From the NCBI RefSeq assembly GCF_029760915.1, contig NZ_CP121685.1:966001-1030000 (forward strand): a DNA stretch of 64,000 nt. The letters are read 5' to 3'. Each line of letters starts with the position of its first letter. The first letter of the stretch is position 1. The translations under genes and the position numbers were made by a program. The stretch comes from Olleya sp. YS. Its GTDB lineage: Bacteria; Bacteroidota; Bacteroidia; Flavobacteriales; Flavobacteriaceae. This document shows positions 18,288 through 27,633 of this stretch, piece by piece. The notes under the pieces are model-generated. The model saw only the letters and a program-made list of their open reading frames with translations, made no database searches and was not told the DNA's origin.

Positions 18288-19179
18288 ATATGGACTGCAC
18301 ATACTTTTTAGGTGTAATCCCATACTTCTTTTTAAAGGCTGCTATAAAATGACTAGATGTACTATAACCTACTTTTAAACCAACTTCGTTAACATTATTA
18401 TTTCCTGTTTCAAGTAGTTTTCTAGCCACTTCCATTTTGTAATCAAATAAAAAACTAAATACAGAATCGCCATAAATTTGCTTAAACCCTTCTTTTAATT
18501 TTTTAAGTGGTAAGTTAATTTCTTCTGACAACTCTTGCAAAGTTGGTGGTTCAGACAACCTAGCAATAATAATATCTTTTGCTTTTTTAATTTTAGCCAC
18601 ATTAGTTTCGTCAACCAAAAAAGGGCATTGTTCAATATTAGCATCTTCACCTCTATTAAAATAGAGACTCAACAACTCGTATGCTTTACCTTTAAAATAC
18701 AACGTTTTTATTGAAGAGTTAAGATTATAATTTAATATCTGATTTAAAGCAATAGCCATAGATGGCGAAATTTTTCCGTCTTTATAATATTTTTTATCCT
18801 TATTATCTTCACTTAAAAACGTAATATAATCTGCTTCTTGAGAGAATAATCCATGAAACTTTTTAATGGAAATCAATACAGAAACCAACCAACAATCTGG
18901 TGCAACTTCTAAATGTATTGGCAAATCGCGTTGCGGATTATATAATAGCAAAGACGTTTCTTCTGCAATGTTTAAAGTATAAGTTCCATTGTTAAAAATA
19001 AAGTCACTTTTACCCTTTAAACAAAAATGAAACTGTATAAAACTACTATCAATATAACGTTCAACTACCTGTTTTTCAGAGCTTTCATTTTGATAAATTA
19101 ACACAAAAACATCTTGATCAACTTGTGTTTCGTTAAAAGAACCTGTAGCGACATTTTTTAATGAAGAAGATAACGACAT
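18286..19179 (-). CDS. AraC/PchR-like transcriptional regulator divergent from hemA
   Basis: This 297-residue cytoplasmic regulator has an N-terminal cupin-like sensor region (FHFCLKGKSDFIFNNGTYTL) and a C-terminal double HTH (LQELSEEINLPLKKLKEGFK and VNEVGLKVGYSTSSHFIAAFKKKYG). The overall look resembles PchR-type iron/siderophore regulators, but no ligand can be inferred. It is transcribed divergently from the hemA-hemCD-hemE genes with a 195-bp shared region, which makes those genes and itself the most likely targets. Confidence 0.83.
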   Translation of the reverse strand: MSLSSSLKNVATGSFNETQVDQDVFVLIYQNESSEKQVVERYIDSSFIQFHFCLKGKSDFIFNNGTYTLNIAEETSLLLYNPQRDLPIHLEVAPDCWLVSVLISIKKFHGLFSQEADYITFLSEDNKDKKYYKDGKISPSMAIALNQILNYNLNSSIKTLYFKGKAYELLSLYFNRGEDANIEQCPFLVDETNVAKIKKAKDIIIARLSEPPTLQELSEEINLPLKKLKEGFKQIYGDSVFSFLFDYKMEVARKLLETGNNNVNEVGLKVGYSTSSHFIAAFKKKYGITPKKYVQSI

Positions 19180-19340
19180 ATTTATATTTTATTTAGATTG
19201 ATTCTAAACAACTAAGCTTAAAACCATTGGTTTCACTGCAAAAATATGACAATTATCATAGTTTTGTAAATTTTAGAGCTAAAAAACCCGAAACGTTATT
19301 AAAAGTTCTTTCAGCGTTACTTTTTAAATATAATACAACA

Positions 19341-19348
19341 TAAATTTG
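19341..19348 (+). promoter_or_regulatory. hemA -7 promoter element (TAAATTTG)
   Basis: An exact TAnnTTTG lies 26 bp upstream of the first hemA ATG. A second exact match (TAGTTTTG, 19259-19266) lies farther upstream and may serve as an alternative promoter. No clean -33 TTG at the usual spacing was found for either. Confidence 0.45.
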
Positions 19349-19374
19349 CTTAAAATAAAGTCCCAGTCAGGTAA

Positions 19375-20637
19375 ATGGAGCACTATCACATGTCAACAGG
19401 CACATACTTTTATGCTTTAGGTTTAAGCTACAAAAAAGCAGATGCAGAAATTAGAGGTCATTTTAGCTTAGATGAATCCTCTAAATTGGCACTTTTAAAT
19501 CAAGCTAAAACTAATGGCATCACTAGCTTAATAGTTACCTCAACCTGTAATCGTACAGAAATTTATGGGTTTGCAGAACATCCTTATCAACTCATTCAAT
19601 TATTGTGTGATAATACCAAAGGAACCGTTGAAGAGTTTCAAAAATATGCTTACATCTATAAAGGTAAAGAAGCTATTTCGCACTTATTTAAAGTAGGTTC
19701 TGGTTTAGATAGTCAGATTTTAGGTGACTTTGAAATTATCGGTCAACTTAAAAAAAGCACATACATTTCTAAAGAATATGGATTATTAAATCCATTTATC
19801 GAGCGTTTAGTCAACTCGGTTATCCAAGCAAGTAAACGTATAAAAACAGAAACTGAAATTTCTTCAGGCGCAACCAGTGTATCGTTTGCATCAGTTCAAT
19901 ATATTTTAAATACCATTGACAATGTTACCGATAAAAACATTTTGTTATTCGGAACTGGTAAAATAGGACGTAACACTTGTGAAAACTTAGTAAAACACAC
20001 AAAAAACGAACACATTACCTTAATAAACAGGACTAAAGATAAAGCTGAAGCTATTGCAGGAAAATTTAATTTATTGGTCAAAGATTATGCTAATCTGCAA
20101 GAAGAAATTAATGAAGCAGATATCTTAATTGTAGCAACTGGAGCACAAAATCCAACAATTGACAAACAACTGATTCAGACTAAAAAGGAGTTGTTAATTT
20201 TAGATTTATCCATACCTAAAAATGTGGATGAAAATGTTACCGACTTACCAAACGTAAAACGCATTCACCTTGATGATTTATCACAAATTACAGATGAAAC
20301 TTTAGAACGTAGAAAGTTGCACATTCCTCTAGCCGAAACTATTATTGAAGAGATAAAAGCAGACTTTATAAGCTGGTTAGAAACCAGAAAGTTTGCACCA
20401 ACCATTAAAGCTTTAAAGTATAAATTAAAAGATTTTGCGACTACCGAATTAGATACACAACGTAAAAAAATGGCTAATTTTAATGAGGAACAAGCCGAAA
20501 TTATTAGCAATAAAATTATTCAAAAAATAACCAATCATTTCGCTCATCACCTTAAGGATGATGCTTTCTCTACTGACGAAAGTTTGGATCTTATAAAAAA
20601 AGTGTTTCAGTTAGAAAACACCTCAAAGCATGTCTAA
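19375..20637 (+). CDS. hemA: Glutamyl-tRNA reductase
   Basis: This 420-residue enzyme reduces glutamyl-tRNA to glutamate-1-semialdehyde with NADPH, the first committed step of the C5 haem route. The catalytic Cys lies in TSTCNRTEIYG (residue 58 from this start). QILGDFEIIGQLK is the conserved tRNA/active-site segment, LLFGTGKIGRNT is the NADPH-binding Rossmann motif, and the C-terminal helical dimerisation domain is present. An in-frame ATG at 19390 (MSTGTYFYALGLSYKK) is equally plausible as the start. The last 8 bases overlap hemCD, indicating an operon. Confidence 0.95.
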   Translation: MEHYHMSTGTYFYALGLSYKKADAEIRGHFSLDESSKLALLNQAKTNGITSLIVTSTCNRTEIYGFAEHPYQLIQLLCDNTKGTVEEFQKYAYIYKGKEAISHLFKVGSGLDSQILGDFEIIGQLKKSTYISKEYGLLNPFIERLVNSVIQASKRIKTETEISSGATSVSFASVQYILNTIDNVTDKNILLFGTGKIGRNTCENLVKHTKNEHITLINRTKDKAEAIAGKFNLLVKDYANLQEEINEADILIVATGAQNPTIDKQLIQTKKELLILDLSIPKNVDENVTDLPNVKRIHLDDLSQITDETLERRKLHIPLAETIIEEIKADFISWLETRKFAPTIKALKYKLKDFATTELDTQRKKMANFNEEQAEIISNKIIQKITNHFAHHLKDDAFSTDESLDLIKKVFQLENTSKHV

Positions 20638-22210
20638 AACTATTAGAATTGGGACTCGTGATAGCGAGTTAGCCTTATACCAAGCCAAAGCAGTACAAAA
20701 TCAACTTGAACATTTAGGTCATAAAACCACTTTAGTTCCTGTAAAATCTACAGGAGATTTAGTGTTAGATAAACCCTTATACGAACTTGGTATTACAGGA
20801 ATTTTCACTCGAACATTAGACATTGCTATGTTAAATGGTGATATCGATATTGCTGTACATTCTTTAAAAGATGTACCAACCGTTCTTCCTAAAGGCATTG
20901 TTCAAGCTGCAGTTTTAAAACGCGGAAACGTTAGAGACACTCTAGTGTTTAAAAACAACGAAGAGTTTTTATCTTCAAAAGAAGCAACCATCGCAACCGG
21001 AAGTTTACGTAGACGTGCACAATGGTTAAATCGTTATCCAACACATGCAGTGGTGGACTTAAGAGGTAATGTAAACACCAGATTACAAAAACTAGAAGAT
21101 AGTGATTGGAATGGAGCTATTTTTGCTGCTGCTGGAATTGGTCGTTTAGACTTAAGACCTGTAGATGCTGTTAATTTAGAGTGGATGATTCCTGCTCCAG
21201 CACAAGGTGCTATTATGATAGCTGCTTTAGAAGACGATGAAGACATTAGAGCTATTTTAACAGAAATTAATCATGAAGAAACCCAAATCTGTACCTCTAT
21301 TGAACGTGAGTTTTTAAACCGTTTAGAAGGTGGTTGTACTGCTCCAATAGGAGGTTTAGCGTTTATTAAAAATGAAGAAATAACTTTTGAAGGTATTCTT
21401 TTAAGTAAAGATGGTACAAAAAAAATACATGTCAAACGTGTCAAAGCTTTAGGCGAACATCATGATTTAGCAGAATGGTGTGCTAACTATATTTTAGATC
21501 GTGGTGGTAACCGTTTGATGGATCAACTTAAAGAATCCTACAAAAAAACTAATGTTTATTCTACAAAATCATTAACTGAAGATCAACGCTTTTTGTTTAA
21601 CGAAAAAGTCAAAGTAGACAGCTCAGATTTTATAAAAATTAGTTTAAATAGAATTCATCCACGATTCATTAAAAACGAAATTGAAAACGTCATCATCACA
21701 AGTAAAAATGCTGTAGAAGCGTTATTAACCAATTATTCTGCGGTTGAGCTTCAATTTAAAAACATTTATTGTGTTGGGCGACGCACCAAAAAAATGATTG
21801 AAAAACGCATTGGAAACGTATTACATTCAGAAAAAAACGCCAAAGCATTGGCAAACTATTTAGTCGAATTTATGGATGGTACAGAAGTCACATATTTTTG
21901 TAGTGATATTAGATTGGATGAGTTGCCAACCATTTTAGCAGAAAACAATATAAAAGTAAATGAAGTTGAAGCGTATCAAACCAAGTTAGATAGTATTAAA
22001 CTTCCAGAGTCCGTTGAAGGCGTTATGTTTTATAGTCCATCAACAGTTCAAAGTTTTAAAAAAGAAAATAATGTTGAAGACAATATGATTGCATTTTGTA
22101 TTGGCGAAACCACAGCTAAAGAAGCAAGTAAACATTTTAAAGATGTGCGCATAGCTAAAGTACCTACTGTGGAAAGTGTTATCGAGTTGGTAAATGAACA
22201 CTACGTTTAA
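20630..22210 (+). CDS. hemCD: Fused porphobilinogen deaminase / uroporphyrinogen-III synthase
   Basis: Residues 1 to about 300 are HemC, with RIGTRDSELALYQA, AVHSLKDVPT, TGSLRRRAQ and the dipyrromethane-cofactor Cys236 in LEGGCTAPIGG. Residues about 310-526 are HemD-like, with IITSKNAVEALL, YCVGRRTKKMIE and MFYSPSTVQSF. The fusion makes uroporphyrinogen III from four porphobilinogens in one polypeptide, so the unstable hydroxymethylbilane need not leave. Total length 526 agrees with two intact domains. The start overlaps the hemA stop by 8 bp. Confidence 0.94.
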   Translation: MSKTIRIGTRDSELALYQAKAVQNQLEHLGHKTTLVPVKSTGDLVLDKPLYELGITGIFTRTLDIAMLNGDIDIAVHSLKDVPTVLPKGIVQAAVLKRGNVRDTLVFKNNEEFLSSKEATIATGSLRRRAQWLNRYPTHAVVDLRGNVNTRLQKLEDSDWNGAIFAAAGIGRLDLRPVDAVNLEWMIPAPAQGAIMIAALEDDEDIRAILTEINHEETQICTSIEREFLNRLEGGCTAPIGGLAFIKNEEITFEGILLSKDGTKKIHVKRVKALGEHHDLAEWCANYILDRGGNRLMDQLKESYKKTNVYSTKSLTEDQRFLFNEKVKVDSSDFIKISLNRIHPRFIKNEIENVIITSKNAVEALLTNYSAVELQFKNIYCVGRRTKKMIEKRIGNVLHSEKNAKALANYLVEFMDGTEVTYFCSDIRLDELPTILAENNIKVNEVEAYQTKLDSIKLPESVEGVMFYSPSTVQSFKKENNVEDNMIAFCIGETTAKEASKHFKDVRIAKVPTVESVIELVNEHYV

Positions 22211-22212
22211 AA

Positions 22213-22269
22213 CCTCTCGACCGTGTTTGAATAGACAAAATTCTGTCTGGTTGAGCGCAGTCGAGACCT
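22213..22269. repeat. Imperfect palindromic intergenic element between hemCD and hemE
   Basis: The outer arms TCTCGAC (22215) and GTCGAGA (22260) pair perfectly. Inner arms AGACA and TGTCT pair around an AAATTC loop, with mismatched bases between. It looks like a REP/MITE-type dispersed palindrome, and CTCGACTGCGCT-type sequences are familiar from Flavobacteriia. There is no T-run, so termination is doubtful. Copy number in the genome cannot be judged here. Confidence 0.5.
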
Positions 22270-22300
22270 ATTTAAATAAAATTAAGTTGAATTAAAAAGA

Positions 22301-22318
22301 TTTCCGCTTTAGCGGAAA
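22301..22318 (+). promoter_or_regulatory. Leader hairpin TTTCCGCT/AGCGGAAA just before hemE
   Basis: The 8-bp arms are separated by TT and the hairpin ends 6 bp before the hemE ATG. Nearly the same hairpin precedes trpS at 53299-53314. The position could affect ribosome access or mark a dispersed repeat. Confidence 0.4.
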
Positions 22319-22324
22319 GTAAGT

Positions 22325-23350
22325 ATGATAAAAAACGATTTATTTTTAAAAGCATTAAAAGGAGAAACCGTAGAACGTCCACCAGTATGGATGATGCGTC
22401 AAGCAGGTCGTTATCTACCAGAATTTATGGAGATAAAAGCTAAATACGACTTTTTTACACGTTGTCAAACTCCAGAATTAGCAAGCGAAATTACAGTACA
22501 ACCTATTAGAAGATATGGTATGGATGCTGCGATTTTGTTTTGTGACATTTTGGTAATACCTCAAGCTATGAACATTGAGGTACAAATGAAACCAAATTTT
22601 GGTCCTTATTTGCCAAATCCAGTCAGAACACAAAAAGATGTGGATAATGTCATTGTGCCAGACGTAAAAGAAGAGCTAAGCTACGTTTATGATGCCATTA
22701 AAATGACTAAAGAAAAACTTAATGACGAGATTCCGTTAATTGGTTTTGCTGGCTCACCATGGACTATTTTATGCTATTGTGTGCAAGGTCAAGGGTCTAA
22801 AAACTTTGACAAAGCCAAAGAGTTTTGTTTTACAAATCCTATTGCTGCACATCAATTATTACAAAAAATTACAGATACAACTATTGCATATTTAAAAGAA
22901 AAAGTGAAAGCAGGTTGTAATGCTGTGCAAGTGTTTGATAGTTGGGGAGGCATGCTCTCTCCAGTAGATTATCAAGAGTTTTCTTGGCAATACATTCAAC
23001 AGATAATAAATGCTTTAAAGGACGATGCTCCAGTCATTGCATTTGGAAAAGGGTGTTGGTTTGCGTTAAACGAAATGTCAAAATCTGGTGCATCAGCATT
23101 AGGTATAGATTGGACGTGTTCTGCAAGAAACGCTCGTTATTTAACTGGTGGAAACATTACTTTACAAGGTAACTTTGACCCAACACGTTTGTTTTCGCCT
23201 CCAGCAGAAATTAAAAGAATGGTCATCCAAATGATTAACGAGTTTGGTAAAGACAAATACATCGTTAATTTAGGACATGGTATATTACCTAATATTCCAT
23301 TAGAAAACGCGAAAGCCTTTATTGATGCTGTGAAAGAATATAAAGCTTAA
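22325..23350 (+). CDS. hemE: Uroporphyrinogen decarboxylase
   Basis: This 341-residue enzyme removes four acetate carboxyls from uroporphyrinogen III to give coproporphyrinogen III. The two signature motifs are [16 protein letters not shown] at residue 18 and GFAGSPWTI near 140. [15 protein letters not shown] contains the conserved catalytic Asp, and VFDSWGG and [14 protein letters not shown] are also conserved. The length is normal. The gene follows hemCD after 114 bp of palindromic DNA and is followed after 2 bp by a TrkH-type gene, so haem and ion-transport genes share a transcript. Confidence 0.96.
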   Translation: MIKNDLFLKALKGETVERPPVWMMRQAGRYLPEFMEIKAKYDFFTRCQTPELASEITVQPIRRYGMDAAILFCDILVIPQAMNIEVQMKPNFGPYLPNPVRTQKDVDNVIVPDVKEELSYVYDAIKMTKEKLNDEIPLIGFAGSPWTILCYCVQGQGSKNFDKAKEFCFTNPIAAHQLLQKITDTTIAYLKEKVKAGCNAVQVFDSWGGMLSPVDYQEFSWQYIQQIINALKDDAPVIAFGKGCWFALNEMSKSGASALGIDWTCSARNARYLTGGNITLQGNFDPTRLFSPPAEIKRMVIQMINEFGKDKYIVNLGHGILPNIPLENAKAFIDAVKEYKA

Positions 23351-23352
23351 AA

Positions 23353-24708
23353 ATGGATAATTCGTTTAAAAGACTAACTAAAAGATATACGCTTTTAAAA
23401 AAAGGCTGGACACCTCAACAAAATCTTTTTTATGGTTTTTTAACTTATATTATACTAGGTGCCATTTTACTGTGTTTACCGATTTTTCAGAAAACAAGTG
23501 CTCCAATAATAGATCATATTTTTATAGCTACTTCTGCTGTATCTACAACAGGATTAGTAACAATCTCTATATTTGATACTTACAACTTTTTTGGACAATT
23601 TATTATCATGTCCTTAATTCAATTAGGTGGTATTGGTTATCTATCTTTTACCACTTTTATGTTATTATCTACTACCAGAAAAATGACCCTTTGGCATAAA
23701 AAAATATTATCCACAGAGTTTACATTACCGAAGACTATTAAAATTACCGATTTTATTAAATCAGTAATTTTATTTACTCTTATTATGGAAATCATAGGTG
23801 CTATCTTATTTTTTATTGCATTTAAAATGGAAAATATGGCTACATTAGAAGCCATTTGGTCCTCTATATTTCATAGTGTTAGCACTTTTTGTACTGCTGG
23901 TTTTAGTTTATTTAACAATAGCTTTATGGGTTATGTAGATAATGGTTTTATAAACTTCATAATTTCTATGTTAGCTATTTGTGGTTCGCTAGGTTTTATA
24001 GTAATCACAGACTTTGGAATGATAGTAAAAAATAAAAACCACAGATTAAGTTTTACAACAAAAATAATAATTTATGGCTTCTTAATTTTATTAACTTTTG
24101 GAACTCTCTTTTTTTATTTTTCAGAACCTTCAATCATAACTTTAGAAGGGAAATCAAGATTTTTAGCAGCTTTTTTTCAATGTATGACAGCTATGACAAC
24201 AGTTGGTTTTAATTCTGTTGATTTTGGAGGATTTTCTCAGGCTATGATACTAGTTTGCTTGTTACTAATGTATATAGGTGCATCTCCATCTGGAACCGCT
24301 GGTGGTATAAAAATAACTACCTTAACTGCGGTATTTGCTATAATGAAAAGCAGATTAAAAGGTAGTAAAAACATAACATTTTTAGGAAGAGTTATTCCAT
24401 ATGAAAGACTATACATAGCAACTTCTGCATTTATATTTTACACAACTATAATTTTTATTGGAGGCTTTTTAATTATTTTATCACATGATTTAAAATTTGA
24501 AGATGTTTTTTTTGAAGTTGCTTCTGCGTTAGGAACCGTTGGAATAAGTCGAGGTATAACTGCTGATTTGACTATGTTTGGAAAAGTTATTATAATTGTT
24601 TTAATGTTTATTGGTCGCTTAGGTGTATTGACATTTGGATTAGCAATCTGGTCGAAAAATATTACCAATGAAGAAAGAGAAATTTTAAAAGAAGATATAG
24701 CTGTTTAA
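23353..24708 (+). CDS. TrkH/KtrB-family potassium (cation) uptake channel subunit
   Basis: This 451-residue integral membrane protein contains four pore-loop repeats with the selectivity-filter glycine: TTGLV, TAGFS, TVGFN and TVGIS. The conserved inner segments QLGGIGYLSF and ASPSGTAGGIKITT are present. The family passes K+ (or Na+ in some members) across the inner membrane and normally works with a TrkA/KtrA regulator, which is not in this window. It starts 2 bp after hemE and stops 2 bp before the EI24 gene, so it is embedded in the haem operon. Confidence 0.9.
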   Translation: MDNSFKRLTKRYTLLKKGWTPQQNLFYGFLTYIILGAILLCLPIFQKTSAPIIDHIFIATSAVSTTGLVTISIFDTYNFFGQFIIMSLIQLGGIGYLSFTTFMLLSTTRKMTLWHKKILSTEFTLPKTIKITDFIKSVILFTLIMEIIGAILFFIAFKMENMATLEAIWSSIFHSVSTFCTAGFSLFNNSFMGYVDNGFINFIISMLAICGSLGFIVITDFGMIVKNKNHRLSFTTKIIIYGFLILLTFGTLFFYFSEPSIITLEGKSRFLAAFFQCMTAMTTVGFNSVDFGGFSQAMILVCLLLMYIGASPSGTAGGIKITTLTAVFAIMKSRLKGSKNITFLGRVIPYERLYIATSAFIFYTTIIFIGGFLIILSHDLKFEDVFFEVASALGTVGISRGITADLTMFGKVIIIVLMFIGRLGVLTFGLAIWSKNITNEEREILKEDIAV

Positions 24709-24710
24709 TT

Positions 24711-25466
24711 ATGATACAAAACATAATAAAAGGTATAAACGGTTATTCTGGTGCATTTGCACTTATTTCAAAGCTTAAGCTTTGGAAATACTTCTTTATA
24801 CCTATTGTTATTAGTATTATTACTGCAACAATTATTGGTGTTTCGGCTTATGGATTCTCTGATAATATAGGTGGTTTTATCGCTAAAATTTGGTTTTGGG
24901 AATGGGGAAAAGAAACCTTTACTACTATCTCAACCTTTATTGGTGGTGTTATTGTTTTAGCAATTGGAATCATCCTATATAAACATATTATAATGGCATT
25001 GTCTGCTCCTTTTATGAGTCCAGTGTCTGAAAAAATTGAAGCACATTTAACAGGCGTAACTAAACACCATCACAGAAAAACCACATTTCAAGAACAACTT
25101 ATACGAGGTATCCGAATAAATGTAAGAAACCTTGGTCGCGAGTTACTTATAACACTACCCATTTTGCTACTTAAATTTATTCCTGTAGTTAATATTTTTT
25201 CAACAGGATTGCTATTTTTAGTACAAAGCTATTATGCTGGGTTTGGAAATATGGACTATACTTTAGAGCGTCATTTTAATTACAAAGACAGTATTCGTTT
25301 TATAAAAAGAAACAGAGGAGTAGCTATTGGTAATGGTGTGGTGTTTATTTTGTTTTTATTTATTCCTGTTATTGGAGTTATTTTAGTTTTACCACTTAGT
25401 GTGACAGCTGCTTCTTTAAGTACTGTAAAACTGTTGAAAGTAAATCAACAAAATATAGAATCATGA
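24711..25466 (+). CDS. EI24/CysZ-like multi-pass membrane protein
   Basis: This 251-residue protein has about four hydrophobic segments, including ISIITATIIGVSAYGF, GGVIVLAIGIILYKHI and VVFILFLFIPVIGVIL. The segment IIMALSAPFMSPVSEKIEAHLTG is characteristic of the EI24 domain family, whose best-known bacterial member is the sulfate importer CysZ. The substrate here is not known. It overlaps the following acetyltransferase gene by 4 bp and sits within the hemE-hemF gene string. Confidence 0.78.
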   Translation: MIQNIIKGINGYSGAFALISKLKLWKYFFIPIVISIITATIIGVSAYGFSDNIGGFIAKIWFWEWGKETFTTISTFIGGVIVLAIGIILYKHIIMALSAPFMSPVSEKIEAHLTGVTKHHHRKTTFQEQLIRGIRINVRNLGRELLITLPILLLKFIPVVNIFSTGLLFLVQSYYAGFGNMDYTLERHFNYKDSIRFIKRNRGVAIGNGVVFILFLFIPVIGVILVLPLSVTAASLSTVKLLKVNQQNIES

Positions 25467-26002
25467 TTGGGACATTTGATAATTTTGAAATTAATCCAAT
25501 CCATAGTGGTGACGCTTGGAAAGTTTGTGATTTAATGGTTGCCAATCAAGACCGCTTTCAGCGTTATTTCCCTAAGACTTTAGAGCAGAATTTAACTCCA
25601 ACCTTATCGCAATTATTTGTTGAAAAAAAAGTCAAACAATTTAATAGTAAAGACGAATTTTTATTCACTTTAAAACATACAGAAACCAGAGATTTAGCAG
25701 GATTGATTTATATTAAAGAATTAGATTGGAATACAAAACAAGGTGAATTTGCTTATTGCATTGGCTACCCATTTGAAGGTCAGGGATTAACATCAAAAGC
25801 AGTCAAAATACTTTCTGATTATGCTTTTAATACCTTAGGTTTAAAAACACTTCAAATTATTGCTTTTAAAAACAATATTGGAAGCGTAAAAGTAGCCACA
25901 AACAATAGTTTTAAATGGGTTAAAACTATAAAACAAGGATTTACTCCTGTAGGTGAAAATCCTTTAGACATGGAGTTATACGAATTATACAATGAAAAAT
26001 AA
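25463..26002 (+). CDS. GNAT-family N-acetyltransferase (RimJ-like)
   Basis: This 179-residue protein resembles the RimJ/RimL branch of GNAT enzymes. A beta-strand/AcCoA-binding segment appears around GEFAYCIGYPFEGQGLTSKAVKILSDYAFNTLG, with the P-loop-like sequence EGQGLTSKA. A C-terminal part has NIGSVKVATNNSFKWV. The acceptor could be a protein N-terminus or a small amine. It overlaps hemF by 11 bp and the EI24 gene by 4 bp, so it is translationally coupled within the operon. Confidence 0.84.
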   Translation: MIGTFDNFEINPIHSGDAWKVCDLMVANQDRFQRYFPKTLEQNLTPTLSQLFVEKKVKQFNSKDEFLFTLKHTETRDLAGLIYIKELDWNTKQGEFAYCIGYPFEGQGLTSKAVKILSDYAFNTLGLKTLQIIAFKNNIGSVKVATNNSFKWVKTIKQGFTPVGENPLDMELYELYNEK

Positions 26003-26894
26003 ATTCTATCATTACATACAAGAATTACAAAACAGCATCACTTCTGGATTAGAAGCTATAGATGGTAAGGCTACCTTCCAAGAAGATATTTGGGTACGAC
26101 CAGAAGGTGGTGGTGGACGCACGCGAGTAATTGAAAACGGAAACGTTTTTGAAAAAGGAGGCGTAAATATTTCTGGTGTACATGGTATATTACCAGACAG
26201 CATGCAAGCTTATTTTGGAGTCAAAGATGCCGATTTTTTTGCTTGTGGATTAAGCTTAGTATTACATCCAAAAAATCCAATGGTACCAACCGTTCATGCT
26301 AATTGGCGTTATTTTGAAATGTATGACAGAGATGGTAATATAGTAGACCAATGGTTTGGAGGTGGACAAGACCTAACGCCTTATTACTTGTTTGAAGAAG
26401 ATGCTAAACACTTCCATCAAACGTGTAAAACAGCGTGCGATAAACACAATCCTGAGTTTTATCCAAAATACAAAGCTAGATGTGATGAGTATTTTTACAA
26501 TACACATCGTAACGAAGGTCGAGGTATTGGTGGTTTATTTTTTGATTACTGTAAAGCGTCTAATGACATGAGTATGCAAAATTGGTATGATTTTGTGACC
26601 GAAGTTGGAGATAGTTTTTTGGAGGCTTACCTGCCTATTGTAGATAAAAGAAAAGATTTAGAGCACACCAAAGCACAACGTGATTGGCAAGAAATACGTC
26701 GTGGTCGTTATGTCGAGTTTAATTTAGTACACGACAAAGGGACCCTTTTTGGTTTAAAAACAAACGGAAGAATAGAAAGTATTTTAATGAGTTTGCCTCC
26801 ACATGTGCAATGGGTGTACGACCACAAACCAGAAGCTGGAAGCGACGAAGAAAAACTAATTGAGGTATTACAAAATCCAATAGATTGGATTTAA
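25992..26894 (+). CDS. hemF: Oxygen-dependent coproporphyrinogen III oxidase
   Basis: This 300-residue enzyme converts coproporphyrinogen III to protoporphyrinogen IX with O2. Conserved segments are VRPEGGGGRTRVI, TVHANWRYFEMYD, WFGGGQDLTPYY, GRYVEFNLVHDKGT and NGRIESILMSLPP. Use of the oxygen-dependent enzyme suggests aerobic haem synthesis; an anaerobic HemN may exist elsewhere. The start overlaps the GNAT gene by 11 bp. Confidence 0.96.
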   Translation: MKNKFYHYIQELQNSITSGLEAIDGKATFQEDIWVRPEGGGGRTRVIENGNVFEKGGVNISGVHGILPDSMQAYFGVKDADFFACGLSLVLHPKNPMVPTVHANWRYFEMYDRDGNIVDQWFGGGQDLTPYYLFEEDAKHFHQTCKTACDKHNPEFYPKYKARCDEYFYNTHRNEGRGIGGLFFDYCKASNDMSMQNWYDFVTEVGDSFLEAYLPIVDKRKDLEHTKAQRDWQEIRRGRYVEFNLVHDKGTLFGLKTNGRIESILMSLPPHVQWVYDHKPEAGSDEEKLIEVLQNPIDWI

Positions 26895-26918
26895 TATTAT
26901 TTTTTGACTAAATACTTA

Positions 26919-27629
26919 ATGAAAGATATATACAATCAAAAATTCATAGAAGAGCTCTTTAATAAAATGAGTGGTTCCTATGAACGTGTAAATTATATAA
27001 CGTCATTTGGTTTCAGTGAACGTTGGAGAAGACAATGTGTAAAATCCATTGAAATAAAGAAAAATGATACAGTTTTAGACCTAATGACTGGCATGGGAGA
27101 ATGTTGGAAACCTATTTTAAATACAATTGGTGTAAATGGTAAATTAATAGGTTTAGATTTTTCTGAAGGAATGTTAAATATGGCACATAAAAGGAGATCA
27201 AAATATCCTAACTACCAAATAAAACTTTTAAAAGAAAATGTTTTTAAAAACACAATTCAAAATAACTCAATAGATTCTGTTATATCTGGTTTTGGTTTAA
27301 AAACATTTTCAGACAAACAGTTGCATGACTTTTCAGATGAGGTAAATAGAGTTTTGAAAACTAATGGATCATTTTCTTTTATTGAGGTTTCAGTTCCCAA
27401 AAACAAGTTGTTAAAATTTTTTTATCTCAATTATGTGAGGTTTTTTATACCTATTCTAGGTTTTCTTTTTCTAGGCAATCCTGAAACTTATAAGATGTTA
27501 GGTGTTTATACTTCAAAATTTAATAATGCAGAAAGAGTAAAAGAAATCTTTGAAAAAAAGGGATTTAATGTTGAATATATAAATTATTTTTATGGTTGTG
27601 CAACAGGCATAAAAGGTCAAAAGAATTAA
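26919..27629 (+). CDS. UbiE/MenG-like class I SAM-dependent methyltransferase
   Basis: The ATG at 26919 (MKDIYNQKFIEELFNKMSGS) is preferred over an in-frame TTG 15 bp upstream, giving 236 residues. The pattern resembles quinone C-methyltransferases: FNKMSGSYERVNYITSFGFSERWR, motif I VLDLMTGMGE, GLDFSEGMLNMAHKR, a post-motif I segment SVISGFGLKTFSD, and a C-terminal membrane-proximal helix. The glycine loop is less canonical than in standard UbiE and the sequence is more diverged than its neighbours. It may act on a quinone or another isoprenoid; the substrate is unknown. It lies between hemF and hemB. Confidence 0.75.
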   Translation: MKDIYNQKFIEELFNKMSGSYERVNYITSFGFSERWRRQCVKSIEIKKNDTVLDLMTGMGECWKPILNTIGVNGKLIGLDFSEGMLNMAHKRRSKYPNYQIKLLKENVFKNTIQNNSIDSVISGFGLKTFSDKQLHDFSDEVNRVLKTNGSFSFIEVSVPKNKLLKFFYLNYVRFFIPILGFLFLGNPETYKMLGVYTSKFNNAERVKEIFEKKGFNVEYINYFYGCATGIKGQKN

Positions 27630-27633
27630 AATT

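Noticed and set aside
22213-22269. Palindrome considered as a second attC site
   Set aside because: It lacks G/TT junctions and the paired outer core boxes, and it has no cassette ORF ending at it.
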